NCBI GenBank assembly: GCA_035630615.1
Contig: DASQKI010000032.1
Span: 1 to 14,296, forward strand
DNA from: DATFRX01 sp035630615
GTDB taxonomy: Bacteria; Actinomycetota; Actinomycetes; Propionibacteriales; Nocardioidaceae
Direction of reading: 5' to 3'
DNA length: 14,296 nt
The notes under the pieces were generated by a model, which was not told the DNA's origin, made no database searches, and saw only the letters and a list, made by a program, of their open reading frames with translations. This document shows, one piece after another, positions 7,833 through 14,248 of this stretch (position 1 is the stretch's first letter; each line of letters starts with the position of its first letter). A program made the position numbers and the translations under genes.

Positions 7833-8344
7833 ATGACCAGCGAGAGCACCGAGGGCGATGCGGAGGCTGCCGGCAAGATTCCAGATCGCCCGCAAGAGCG
7901 CGACGTTGACGCCTTCCTTCGGATGTTGGTCCGGTTCTGCAACAAGACCGGAGCAGGCATCGGCATGACTGTGCACGCCGGCGGGACGATCATCAGCGGG
8001 ACCCTCATCTCAGACACCGAGTACTACCGACTGCTCGCAGAACGCGTACGCATTGCCCTACCGGACGACGAATCAGCCGAGGACTTCGCCGGAGGCATCG
8101 ACCATTGGGCGCGCCTCATCGCAGGAGAGGACGGCAAGGAGGAACCGAATGGCGAGAAGGAGCCTGCTGATCAGAGAGTCAAGAGCACTCGATGGACTTC
8201 CTATCTGCACCTGAAGGATGCGTCTATCGGCCCCTCGCTTGCGGAACTGTCGCCTCAGCAGGGGGTTCTGTGGAGGGGCGTCTGAGCAGTATCGACGGTT
8301 GGATGCTGGGATCATTCGGGCCGACCGCTGGTGCGTTACGTTGA
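7833..8344 (+). CDS. GvpU-like gas vesicle accessory family protein (frameshift near the end)
   Basis: The protein has an RMLVRFCNKTGAGIGMTVHA segment followed by GGTIISGTLISDTEYYRLL, the hallmark of the GvpU family, then TSYLHLKDASIGP and GVLWRG near the end. In family members WRGRLS.(I/V)DG is the conserved C-terminus. Here the frame instead stops at 8285 (WRGV, 150 residues), while the next frame reads RLSSIDGWMLGSF and ends at TGA 8342-8344. Adding one G to the run of four at 8275-8278 restores WRGRLSSIDG and a product of about 170 residues. I chose ATG 7833; upstream codons in frame carry no family sequence and the Shine-Dalgarno is weak. No other gas-vesicle gene is in the window, so a gas-vesicle role should not be assumed. 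GvpU-like proteins also occur as orphans. Confidence 0.65.
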
Positions 8345-8510
8345 CGGGGGAAGCGGAGATGGTCGACGACCCTACGGAGGTTGCGCGTTTCCCCGAATCG
8401 TTCGGCTGTGGAGGTCGCACGAGGAGAGATTTGTGGTCCGCATGCAGCCTGGTGTGGTGACCGGCTTCGAACTTGTCGAGCCCGACGAGCAACCCGCCGG
8501 CGCGCGGTAG
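8326..8510 (+). pseudogene. C-terminal remnant of a PNPOx-type flavin-binding protein
   Basis: The first frame gives WCVTLTGEAEMVDDPTEVARFP, matching the GxAE.V.DP.EVAR segment of actinobacterial pyridoxamine 5'-phosphate oxidase-like proteins. The next frame continues with RIVRLWRSHEERFVVRMQPG then VVTGFELVEP, matching the VxR..P..VTG ending of the same family, and stops at TAG 8508-8510. The frames join if one C is added to the run of four at 8391-8394 (TTC CCC CGA). The N-terminal two thirds of such a protein, normally about 140 residues in total, is absent: the sequence to the left is the GvpU-like tail. This is a 5'-truncated relic, probably left by a deletion that fused the two loci. 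It has no start codon or Shine-Dalgarno of its own. Confidence 0.6.
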
Positions 8511-8573
8511 CTGTCCTCTTGGGACCAGAGATTGAATTGGTGACTCCGAGGTCGGCGGCATACGTGCTTCGCT

Positions 8574-9092
8574 TCAGCGCGCTGGCGTCACGAATCCTTC
8601 GACGGTGCCCGTGCCCGTGAAGGTGAGCGGCCCGAGGTCCGGATCGTCGAATTGCGCGACGATGACGTAGGTGCAGCTAATCGACGTCGCGCGAGGCTTC
8701 GTCGAGCTGCCCTTTGCTACCGCCGGATCGGTGAACTCGTCGAGGACCGATCCGTTGCTGTCGGTGACGACCCCATGGAACTCACCGAACGAGGTCGCGT
8801 TCAGGACGGTCGTGCTGTCGACGTCATGCGCGGGGGTGAACACACCGTGGCCGTTGGCCACGGCCCAGTAGGTCGTTCCGTTGTCGCAGGTGACCTGGAG
8901 TGGCTCGGTCTTTGGATCGGCCGAGGCCGACGCCGAGATCGAAAGGGCTCCGGCGACACCGACACCCGCGCCAGCAACGATCAACCTCCACACGCGGGAG
9001 GCTCCTTCGTTGCGCCAGAAGCCGCGTCGGTTATGCGCTGGCGTGGGCGGCGCAGGGTTGGGGACGAGTGCGGCTTCGGTGGTGAGATTCAC
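8574..9092 (-). CDS. Exported protein of unknown family
   Basis: This 172-residue protein has a long polar N-region (1-32) followed by a hydrophobic export segment at 35-55 and a likely signal-peptidase site after ASASA at 54-58. The mature part begins DPKTEPLQVTCDNG and is rich in beta-type Thr/Val/Gly sequence (VLNATSFGEFHGVVTDSNG, FTGTGTVEGFV). Two cysteines, Cys69 and Cys140, could form a disulfide. It starts at GTG 9092 with AGAGGA four to five bases upstream. It lies 61 bases downstream of the small membrane gene at 9154-9492 on the same strand, so the two probably share a transcript. I do not recognise a family; it is probably a small secreted beta-sandwich protein. Confidence 0.75.
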   Translation of the reverse strand: MNLTTEAALVPNPAPPTPAHNRRGFWRNEGASRVWRLIVAGAGVGVAGALSISASASADPKTEPLQVTCDNGTTYWAVANGHGVFTPAHDVDSTTVLNATSFGEFHGVVTDSNGSVLDEFTDPAVAKGSSTKPRATSISCTYVIVAQFDDPDLGPLTFTGTGTVEGFVTPAR

Positions 9093-9153
9093 GGTGTCCT
9101 CTTGAGAGTGGAGATGGCTGTGGAAGCTGAGGTCGAGGTGAACCGATCAAGGC

Positions 9154-9492
9154 TCATGCCGGCGACACCTCGCGGCGCGCCGAGCCGGCGACGAACGCGA
9201 GCACGAGAGCGAGAGAGCTGGCGACGAGTCCGACGATCGCCCCTTCGGTGTCCGAGACGAGCGCGATGATGGCGCTGATGACATTGACCCCGGCCACGGC
9301 GAGGACGGCCGCGATGCCCCACGTGGTGTTACGGGCGAGGCCGAATACGGCCGCGAAGCCGGCCAGGCCCAGCACCAGGACAGCGATGGCGAGGACGGCG
9401 TCAGGCTTCGGGTCGGTCCCGAAGGGGTAGCCGAGATTCAGCAGCGACACGAGGGCTAGCGGGACGATCGCGAGGATACGGACGAACTTCAT
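9154..9492 (-). CDS. Small four-helix membrane protein
   Basis: This 112-residue protein is almost wholly hydrophobic, with four predicted membrane helices: about 4-22 (RILAIVPLALVSLLNLGY), 32-53, 56-78 and 83-104, ending in a short charged tail (ARREVSPA). ATG 9492 has AGGAGA at proper spacing. It is divergent from the sensor-kinase gene at 9689, and the 196-base gap between them carries tandem palindromes that could control both. It is first in a probable two-gene unit with the exported protein at 8574-9092. No domain is recognised. The small size and position beside a two-component system suggest, but do not show, a membrane-stress or sensing role. Confidence 0.75.
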   Translation of the reverse strand: MKFVRILAIVPLALVSLLNLGYPFGTDPKPDAVLAIAVLVLGLAGFAAVFGLARNTTWGIAAVLAVAGVNVISAIIALVSDTEGAIVGLVASSLALVLAFVAGSARREVSPA

Positions 9493-9603
9493 GATGGTCT
9501 CCTAAGGGTGGTGGTCCGGTGGGTTTGCGGCCGCCGGAGGTCGCGATGACCTGATGGTTCGCCGCTGACGCTTCCCGTGGACAGGGCTCGGCATCACGAA
9601 TGG

Positions 9604-9640
9604 CTCCCGCGTCGGCGGGAGAACGTCCCGATGATCGGGA
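9604..9640. promoter_or_regulatory. Two adjacent palindromes upstream of the sensor kinase
   Basis: CTCCCGC (9604-9610) and GCGGGAG (9615-9621) form a perfect inverted repeat with four bases between. Immediately after, TCCCGAT (9626-9632), G, ATCGGGA (9634-9640) forms a second perfect one. Both lie 50-85 bases before the kinase start, in the divergent gap shared with 9154-9492. Such paired dyads suit a dimeric regulator, possibly the NarL-type regulator encoded downstream (autoregulation). RNA hairpins in the leader are the alternative. Confidence 0.4.
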
Positions 9641-9688
9641 ACCCGTTCCGTTGCGCAGCGCAGCGGCGGCGGTCAGGGTTGAGACATC

Positions 9689-11737
9689 GTGACCAGCACC
9701 GTGATGACCGAGGGCCCCGGTCGCCGCGACCCAATGTCAGCGGCCGCCGTGCTGCTGGCTGTCGCAGTTGTCGGGGTCGCCGTCACGATTGTTGCGCTGG
9801 TGACGTTGCACGATGCCCCACGTGACTATGTGGTCGAGATCGCCTCGCTCGCCTACGTTGTGCCGTACGCCGTCGTTGGGGCGTCCCTCGTCGTTCGTCG
9901 TCCAGATCTCCCGTTCGGCTGGCTGCTGTCGGGCTGCGCCGCGATCGTCGCCGTCGGGGTCGCGACTGCCTCGCAGTCCTACGCCGCCCTCAGCCGGAGA
10001 GCGGAGAGCCCGGTGTTGCAGTACGGCACGTTGCTGGCCACCGTGCAGTTCCTGCCGGTGGCAGTGCAGGGGCTGGTGAACGTCCGTTTCCCGAGCGGCC
10101 AGGTCACGTCACGGTTCGGCCGGGTGCTGAATCGATTGCTCGTCGTGGGGATCGCACTCGGCCTGGTCGGAGGGCTCCTCGGCGACTGGTCACACGATCT
10201 GGATCGTGTCGACGGTACGACCGTGACCATCCGCAACCCGTTGACCGGGGGGACGGTCGTTGGGGAGGTCGCGTCGGCATTCGACGCGGCCGTCCCGCTC
10301 GTGATCCTGGTGGGGATCATCGCCGGACTTAGCGTCGTTCGCCGCGCCTGGAAGGCCACCGGAATCGAGCGCGACCAGCTCAAGTGGCGCGCGTTCGGCG
10401 TCGTCCTCTCGCTCTTCCTGTTCCCGATCGCGGTCACCGAGGCGCTTCCGTTCGCGGTGGACCTCGTCGATGGTCTGCTCTTCACCACCACGCTGGTCAT
10501 CCCGATCGTGCGGTACCGGCTGTGGGCGATCGACAACATCATCCGGAGGTCTGCGGCGTATCTGCTGGTGACGGTCCTGGTCGCCGGGATCTTCGCCGCG
10601 TTGGCGGCCAGCGTCGCGGCGCTCGAGGGTGAGCGCGTCGGGCTGGTGGCCGCGGCAGTGATCGCTGCGCTCGTCTTCGGGCCGGCGCTGCGCCGCAGTC
10701 AGCATCTGGTCGACGATCTGTTCTACGGTCATCGCAGAGATCCCCACCGCGCGTTGAGCGACCTCAGCCAGCGCCTCGATGCCGTGGCTGCTCCGGGCGA
10801 GGTGCTGAAGACCGTGGTCACCGCGGTTGCGGATTCGCTCCGGCTGCCTTACGTCGCGATCGAACGACCTGGCGACGGCACCGTACTTGCCCAGCACGGT
10901 GACCGGCCGCCCACGGACGCCGAGTTAGGCGACTGGCCGCTCATGTCCCAGGGCACGCCTGTCGGCACTCTGGTGGCCGCGCCGCGGCGTGGGGAGACGA
11001 CGCTGGACGAGCGGGACCGCGCTGTGCTGGCCGACCTGGCTCGGCAGGCGGGTGCCGCCGTACACGCCGAGGCGCTCACAGCCGATCTGGTGGCTTCTCG
11101 TCAGCGCATCGTCGAGGCGCGTGAGGAGGAGCGGCGCAGGCTGCGCCGCGACCTCCACGATGGCCTTGGCCCGCTGCTAACCAGTGTCGGCCTCAACCTC
11201 GACGAACTCCGAACCCAGCTGACGGTCGGCAACGGCGAGCCCCTTGCGCTCCTCGCCCGGGCCAAGGACGCCTCCAGCCGGGCCATCGCAGACCTACGCA
11301 CGGTCGTCTACTCCCTCCGCCCGCCTGCACTGGACGACCTCGGCGTGGTCGGGGCAATCAGCGCGCACGTACGCCGGATGGGAGACGCCAGCACAATCGA
11401 CATCGATATCGAGAGCCACGGTTTGCCGGCGCTGCCTGCCGCAGTCGAGGTCGCGCTATTCCGCATCGCGATCGAGGGTGTGACCAATGTGGTTCGGCAC
11501 GCCGATGCCCACGCCTGCCGGATCCGGCTCAGCGTCTCCGACGGCGACGCTGTTGTGGAGGTCGTAGACGACGGAGCATCCGACGTTCCCTGGGGACCCG
11601 GCGTGGGCACCGTAGCCATGCGTGAACGCGTATCCGAACTCGGCGGGAACCTGGAGATCGGCCCCACAGGACAGGGAGGCCGCCTTCGGGCCTCCTTCCC
11701 GCTGTCGGATCCATCGCGGGCGGAGGCGAACGCATGA
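9689..11737 (+). CDS. Membrane sensor histidine kinase, NarL/DesK (HisKA_3) class
   Basis: This 682-residue two-component sensor has an N-terminal multi-helix membrane domain, roughly 17-335, with about ten hydrophobic segments and a conserved NVRFPSG loop. A GAF-like domain spans about 345-465. A HisKA_3 dimerisation/phosphotransfer helix follows with REEERRRLRRDLHDGLGP; the phospho-acceptor is His490. The HATPase_c domain shows the N-box EGVTNVVRHAD (from Glu596, key Asn600), VVDDGA (G1-like, less canonical than DxGxG) and VGTVAMRERVSELGG (G2-type). It would autophosphorylate from ATP and pass the phosphate to the regulator at 11734. I chose GTG 9689; ATG 9704 is the alternative, and neither has a strong Shine-Dalgarno. 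The stop overlaps the regulator start by ATGA. The signal sensed is unknown. Confidence 0.9.
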   Translation: MTSTVMTEGPGRRDPMSAAAVLLAVAVVGVAVTIVALVTLHDAPRDYVVEIASLAYVVPYAVVGASLVVRRPDLPFGWLLSGCAAIVAVGVATASQSYAALSRRAESPVLQYGTLLATVQFLPVAVQGLVNVRFPSGQVTSRFGRVLNRLLVVGIALGLVGGLLGDWSHDLDRVDGTTVTIRNPLTGGTVVGEVASAFDAAVPLVILVGIIAGLSVVRRAWKATGIERDQLKWRAFGVVLSLFLFPIAVTEALPFAVDLVDGLLFTTTLVIPIVRYRLWAIDNIIRRSAAYLLVTVLVAGIFAALAASVAALEGERVGLVAAAVIAALVFGPALRRSQHLVDDLFYGHRRDPHRALSDLSQRLDAVAAPGEVLKTVVTAVADSLRLPYVAIERPGDGTVLAQHGDRPPTDAELGDWPLMSQGTPVGTLVAAPRRGETTLDERDRAVLADLARQAGAAVHAEALTADLVASRQRIVEAREEERRRLRRDLHDGLGPLLTSVGLNLDELRTQLTVGNGEPLALLARAKDASSRAIADLRTVVYSLRPPALDDLGVVGAISAHVRRMGDASTIDIDIESHGLPALPAAVEVALFRIAIEGVTNVVRHADAHACRIRLSVSDGDAVVEVVDDGASDVPWGPGVGTVAMRERVSELGGNLEIGPTGQGGRLRASFPLSDPSRAEANA

Positions 11738-12393
11738 CGAACGAGGGGACCATCCGTGTCGTCATCGTCGACGACCACCAGCTTGTCCGGCAGGGGCTCG
11801 AGGCCGTCCTGGCCTCCGCTGCGGACATCGCCGTCGTCGGACAGGCCGCCGACGGCCGTAGCGCGGTTGACATGGTCGCCGACACCGAGCCCGACGTCGT
11901 CCTGATGGACCTGCAACTGCCGGAGCTGTCGGGTCTCGAGGCCACCCGCGAGATCCTCGCCACGCGGCCCGACGCGGCGGTGCTGGTATTGACCATGTTC
12001 GAGGATGACGACACCGTCCTTGCGGCAATAGCCGCCGGCGCGGTTGGCTACCTGCTCAAAGGCGCCGACGGCGAGGACATCCTCGCCGCCGTGCATTCTA
12101 CAGCGGCCGGGCAGGCCGTGTTCGGCGCGGCGCTCGCACAGCGTCTGCCGAGGTTGTTTGTCAACGGCTCCACCAAGTCCGCGGCGACGTTCCCCGAGCT
12201 CACCGACCGGGAGCGGCTGATCCTCGACAGGCTCGCCGCCGGACTCACGAACATCGAGATCGGCCGCGTGCTGTTCCTCTCGCCCAAAACGGTCGCAAAC
12301 AACGTCTCCATAATCCTGGCGAAGCTGAACCTGTCCGAACGCGGCCAGGCGATCGTCCTCGCCCGCGATGCCGGACTCGGCCGGTCCGACTAG
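11734..12393 (+). CDS. NarL/LuxR-family response regulator
   Basis: This 219-residue transcription regulator is the partner of the kinase just upstream. The receiver domain (1-125) has the acidic pair in IVDDHQLVRQGLEAVL (Asp13, Asp14), phospho-acceptor Asp59 in VVLMDLQLPELSG, the Thr87 switch and Lys109 in YLLKGA. The LuxR helix-turn-helix (about 152-215) shows LTDRERLILDRLAAGLTNIE and the recognition-helix region LSPKTVANNV. Its start overlaps the kinase stop (ATGA), so the two are translationally coupled. The stop codon is the TAG within the CTAG target of the IS481 element that follows. The protein appears complete because the same TAG would have been the stop before insertion. Anything that was co-transcribed downstream is now separated by the IS. 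Confidence 0.95.
   Translation: MTNEGTIRVVIVDDHQLVRQGLEAVLASAADIAVVGQAADGRSAVDMVADTEPDVVLMDLQLPELSGLEATREILATRPDAAVLVLTMFEDDDTVLAAIAAGAVGYLLKGADGEDILAAVHSTAAGQAVFGAALAQRLPRLFVNGSTKSAATFPELTDRERLILDRLAAGLTNIEIGRVLFLSPKTVANNVSIILAKLNLSERGQAIVLARDAGLGRSD
12390..12393. repeat. Target-site duplication CTAG, left copy
   Basis: CTAG abuts the left inverted repeat. Its last three bases are the stop codon of the response regulator. Confidence 0.85.
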
Positions 12394-12416
12394 TTGTGAT
12401 GTCCAGGGACGTTGTT
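12394..12416. repeat. Left terminal inverted repeat of the IS481 element
   Basis: It begins TTGTGATGTCCAGG, identical over 14 bases to the reverse complement of the right end, then differs at two of the next nine positions. Confidence 0.92.
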
Positions 12417-12507
12417 TCGTGACACGGCGCTGATGTGCGGCGTGGCGAAGGCCTCCGGTTGTGAGGTGGAGCTGTCTAGTTCACCGCTTCACACGCAGGA
12501 GGCCTCC

Positions 12508-13503
12508 GTGTCCCACGCTAACGCTGCCCTGACCCCGCGCGCCCGATTGCGGCTGGCACGATTGATCGTCGAGGACGGTTGGACGCCGTCGGAGGCGGCG
12601 AAGCTGTTCATGGTCTCGACCGTGACCGCCCGCAAGTGGTCGGCTCGGTTCCGGGTCGAGGGGCCGGCCGGGATGGCAGATCGGTCCAGCCGGCCACATC
12701 GCATACCGAACCGTACCCCCGAACCTGTGAAGCGTCAGATCGTGCGGTTGCGTTGGCGTCAGCGGCTCGGGCCGGTGCAGATCGGCGGCCGCCTCGGCAT
12801 CGCTGCCTCGACCGTTCACGCGGTCCTGGTGCGGGCCCGGATCAACCGCCTGACCCATTTCGACCGGGTCACCGGCGAACCGATCCGTCGCTACGAGCAC
12901 GACCACCCGGGGTCACTGATCCATGTCGACGTCACCAAGTTCGGCAATATCCCCGACGGCGGCGGCCACCGGTTCGTCGGGCGCCACCAGAGCAAGCAGA
13001 ACGCGCTGGCCACAGCACGACGGACCGGCCAACGCGGGAATCACTACCGGCCACTGATCGGCACGGCGTTCCTGCACACCGTCATTGACGACCACTCTCG
13101 GGTCGCCTACGTCGAGATCTGCTCCGACGAGAAGGCCGAAACGGCGATCGGCGTGCTCAACCGAGCGGTCGCCTGGTTCGCCGAACGAGGCGTCACCGTC
13201 GAGCGCGTCCTGTCCGACAACGGCAGCTGCTACCGGTCCCACGCCTGGCGCGACACCTGCGCCACACTCGGCATCACCCCGAAACGAACCCGGCCCTACC
13301 GACCGCAGACCAACGGCAAAATCGAGCGATTCCACCGAACCCTGGCCGACGGCTGGGCCTACGCCCGCCTCTACACCTCAGAAACCCAACGCCGAGCCGC
13401 CCTCCCCAACTGGATCCACTTCTACAATCACCACCGAATCCACTCCGCAACCGGCGGCACACCGATCAGCAGACTCAACAACCTGCCTGGACATCACAAC
13501 TAG
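12508..13503 (+). CDS. IS481-family DDE transposase
   Basis: This 331-residue integrase-type transposase has an N-terminal winged/helix-turn-helix region (about 10-100; EDGWTPSEAAKLFMVSTVTA, GPAGMADRSSRPH). The rve catalytic domain has Asp141 (LIHVDVTKFG), Asp237 (VLSDNGSCYRS) and Glu273 (TNGKIERFHRTL), with the DDE(35) spacing of the family. The ending YNHHRIHSATGGTP is also typical. I chose GTG 12508 because AGGAGG lies six bases upstream and family members begin near here. An open extension to 12412 has no Shine-Dalgarno and no family sequence. The stop TAG comes from the CTAG target copy rather than the element. It catalyses cut and strand transfer at the inverted repeats. Length is normal and all catalytic residues are present. 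Confidence 0.95.
   Translation: MSHANAALTPRARLRLARLIVEDGWTPSEAAKLFMVSTVTARKWSARFRVEGPAGMADRSSRPHRIPNRTPEPVKRQIVRLRWRQRLGPVQIGGRLGIAASTVHAVLVRARINRLTHFDRVTGEPIRRYEHDHPGSLIHVDVTKFGNIPDGGGHRFVGRHQSKQNALATARRTGQRGNHYRPLIGTAFLHTVIDDHSRVAYVEICSDEKAETAIGVLNRAVAWFAERGVTVERVLSDNGSCYRSHAWRDTCATLGITPKRTRPYRPQTNGKIERFHRTLADGWAYARLYTSETQRRAALPNWIHFYNHHRIHSATGGTPISRLNNLPGHHN
13477..13499. repeat. Right terminal inverted repeat of the IS481 element
   Basis: It ends CCTGGACATCACAA, the reverse complement of the left end. The transposase reading frame runs through this repeat to its last base. Confidence 0.92.
13500..13503. repeat. Target-site duplication CTAG, right copy
   Basis: CTAG abuts the right inverted repeat. 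Its last three bases are the stop codon of the transposase, so the element borrows its stop from the target. Confidence 0.85.
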
Positions 13504-13682
13504 TCCGCACGGAAGTCTTCCCACGCGGTCATGCGCCAAGAGTCACATGACGACCTCGGTATGCGGTCTCGTCATCCTCGGCTGGATGGGACCGGCCGGC
13601 CCCCACAGACTGAAGCTGAACGCACCACCCCAAACCAAGAACCGGGGGGAGCAACGGCGCAGGTCCAGGGCCGCAGTGAGGA

Positions 13683-13722
13683 TGTCGCCTTCTAAGGCGA
13701 GCAACTGGCCCAGTTTGCGTCG
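13683..13722. repeat. Cluster of short palindromes, possible relic of an insertion-sequence end
   Basis: TCGCCTT, CT, AAGGCGA (13685-13700) is a perfect inverted repeat. AACTGG, C, CCAGTT (13703-13715) is a second one directly after. The ten bases TGTCGCCTTC (13683-13692) recur at the last ten bases of the window (14287-14296), and the ACTGG..CAGTTT pattern recurs there in reverse. This suggests a small relic of the same element whose end appears at about 14209. Confidence 0.4.
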
Positions 13723-13758
13723 CATACGAGGGACTATCTTCCTATAGTCCCTCGTATG
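13723..13758 (+). promoter_or_regulatory. Perfect 15-bp-arm palindrome over a likely leaderless promoter
   Basis: CATACGAGGGACTAT (13723-13737) and ATAGTCCCTCGTATG (13744-13758) are exact inverted repeats around a six-base centre. TATAGT at 13743-13748 fits an actinobacterial -10 box. It is followed by seven bases and then ATG at 13756, the spacing expected for a leaderless transcript that starts at or next to the ATG. An operator covering the -10 and start point would suit a dimeric repressor (TetR, GntR or PadR type). No clear -35 is seen. A structural hairpin is the alternative reading. Confidence 0.55.
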
Positions 13759-13809
13759 GGTCCTTCGAGCGCCGCGCGATCGGCAGCGGCCGTGGCCGTG
13801 GCCGCATGA
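13756..13809 (+). CDS. Possible 17-residue leader ORF
   Basis: ATG at 13756 lies in the right arm of the palindrome and opens a 17-codon frame (MGPSSAARSAAAVAVAA). Its TGA overlaps the ATG of the membrane-protein gene (ATGA). The downstream gene lacks its own Shine-Dalgarno, so translation by coupling from this leader would explain how it is read. The peptide itself has no motif. Confidence 0.4.
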   Translation: MGPSSAARSAAAVAVAA

Positions 13810-14141
13810 CGCCCCGGGTTGTGCGTCGTCTGACGCTGGCTCTAGCCACGTTGTATGCGGCGTTGGGAACGCTCGAACTGGTATTGAAGGTCGTGGATGA
13901 GAGCGCGATGGCCACGATCGCCTTCTTTAGCGGCACCCTGCTGGGCGGTGCCGCGTTAATCCTTTGCGGCCTCTATGCGCACGTGTCGGGCACGACTCGC
14001 CGGGTGCTTGTCATCCTCGGTGCGGCGACTGGGTTGCTAGCGAGTGCATGGACGCTCGTGATGCCCGTTCTTGCCATCACGGTCATCGTTGTTAACGCGC
14101 GAGCATCGTCTCAGGATGAAGAAGCGTCAGGAGAACTATGA
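13806..14141 (+). CDS. Small four-helix membrane protein
   Basis: This 111-residue protein has four predicted membrane helices, about 7-28 (RLTLALATLYAALGTLELVL), 36-60, 66-84 and 86-98, with a charged tail (ARASSQDEEASGEL). Its size and topology resemble the protein at 9154-9492, but I see no convincing residue match. ATG 13806 has no Shine-Dalgarno; it overlaps the stop of the 17-codon leader. Its own stop overlaps the ATG at 14138, which does have AGGAG, so a small operon is likely. In actinobacteria such small membrane proteins are often paired with a PadR- or GntR-type regulator, which would fit the palindrome upstream, but no regulator gene is visible. Confidence 0.7.
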   Translation: MTPRVVRRLTLALATLYAALGTLELVLKVVDESAMATIAFFSGTLLGGAALILCGLYAHVSGTTRRVLVILGAATGLLASAWTLVMPVLAITVIVVNARASSQDEEASGEL

Positions 14142-14248
14142 CGGTCATTCTGGGTCGTGGAGGCAGTCACCCAGAAGCGGCCGGATCTGCCGCGATGCGC
14201 GCACCGGGTGTCGCACACCGGGCCGACCACTGTCGCGCATCAGTTTGA
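14138..14248 (+). pseudogene. 5' end of a coupled gene, apparently cut by inserted sequence
   Basis: ATG 14138 overlaps the stop of the membrane gene (ATGA) and has AGGAG at five-base spacing, a better initiation signal than that gene has. The frame (MTVILGRGGSHPEAAGSAAM and on) stops after 36 codons at 14246-14248. From about 14209 the sequence becomes a series of short repeats unlike coding sequence. I read this as the start of a real gene broken by an insertion. Only about 23 codons would be original, too few to identify it. Confidence 0.4.

Larger units (their letters stand above)
12394..13499 (+). mobile_element. Complete IS481-family insertion sequence (1,106 bp)
   Basis: The element is bounded by 23-bp imperfect terminal inverted repeats (two mismatches) and flanked on each side by CTAG. 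It carries one IS3-like DDE transposase. CTAG is the target described for IS481-type elements (NCTAGN in Bordetella IS481), so the flanks read as a target duplication. Both ends and the catalytic residues are intact, suggesting a recent and possibly active copy. It sits exactly between the response regulator and what was downstream. Confidence 0.93.

Noticed and set aside
13085..13747. Plus-strand frame of 220 codons overlapping the transposase
   Set aside because: Different frame of a complete DDE transposase; Ser/Thr/Pro-rich, no family, and it runs across the IS boundary.
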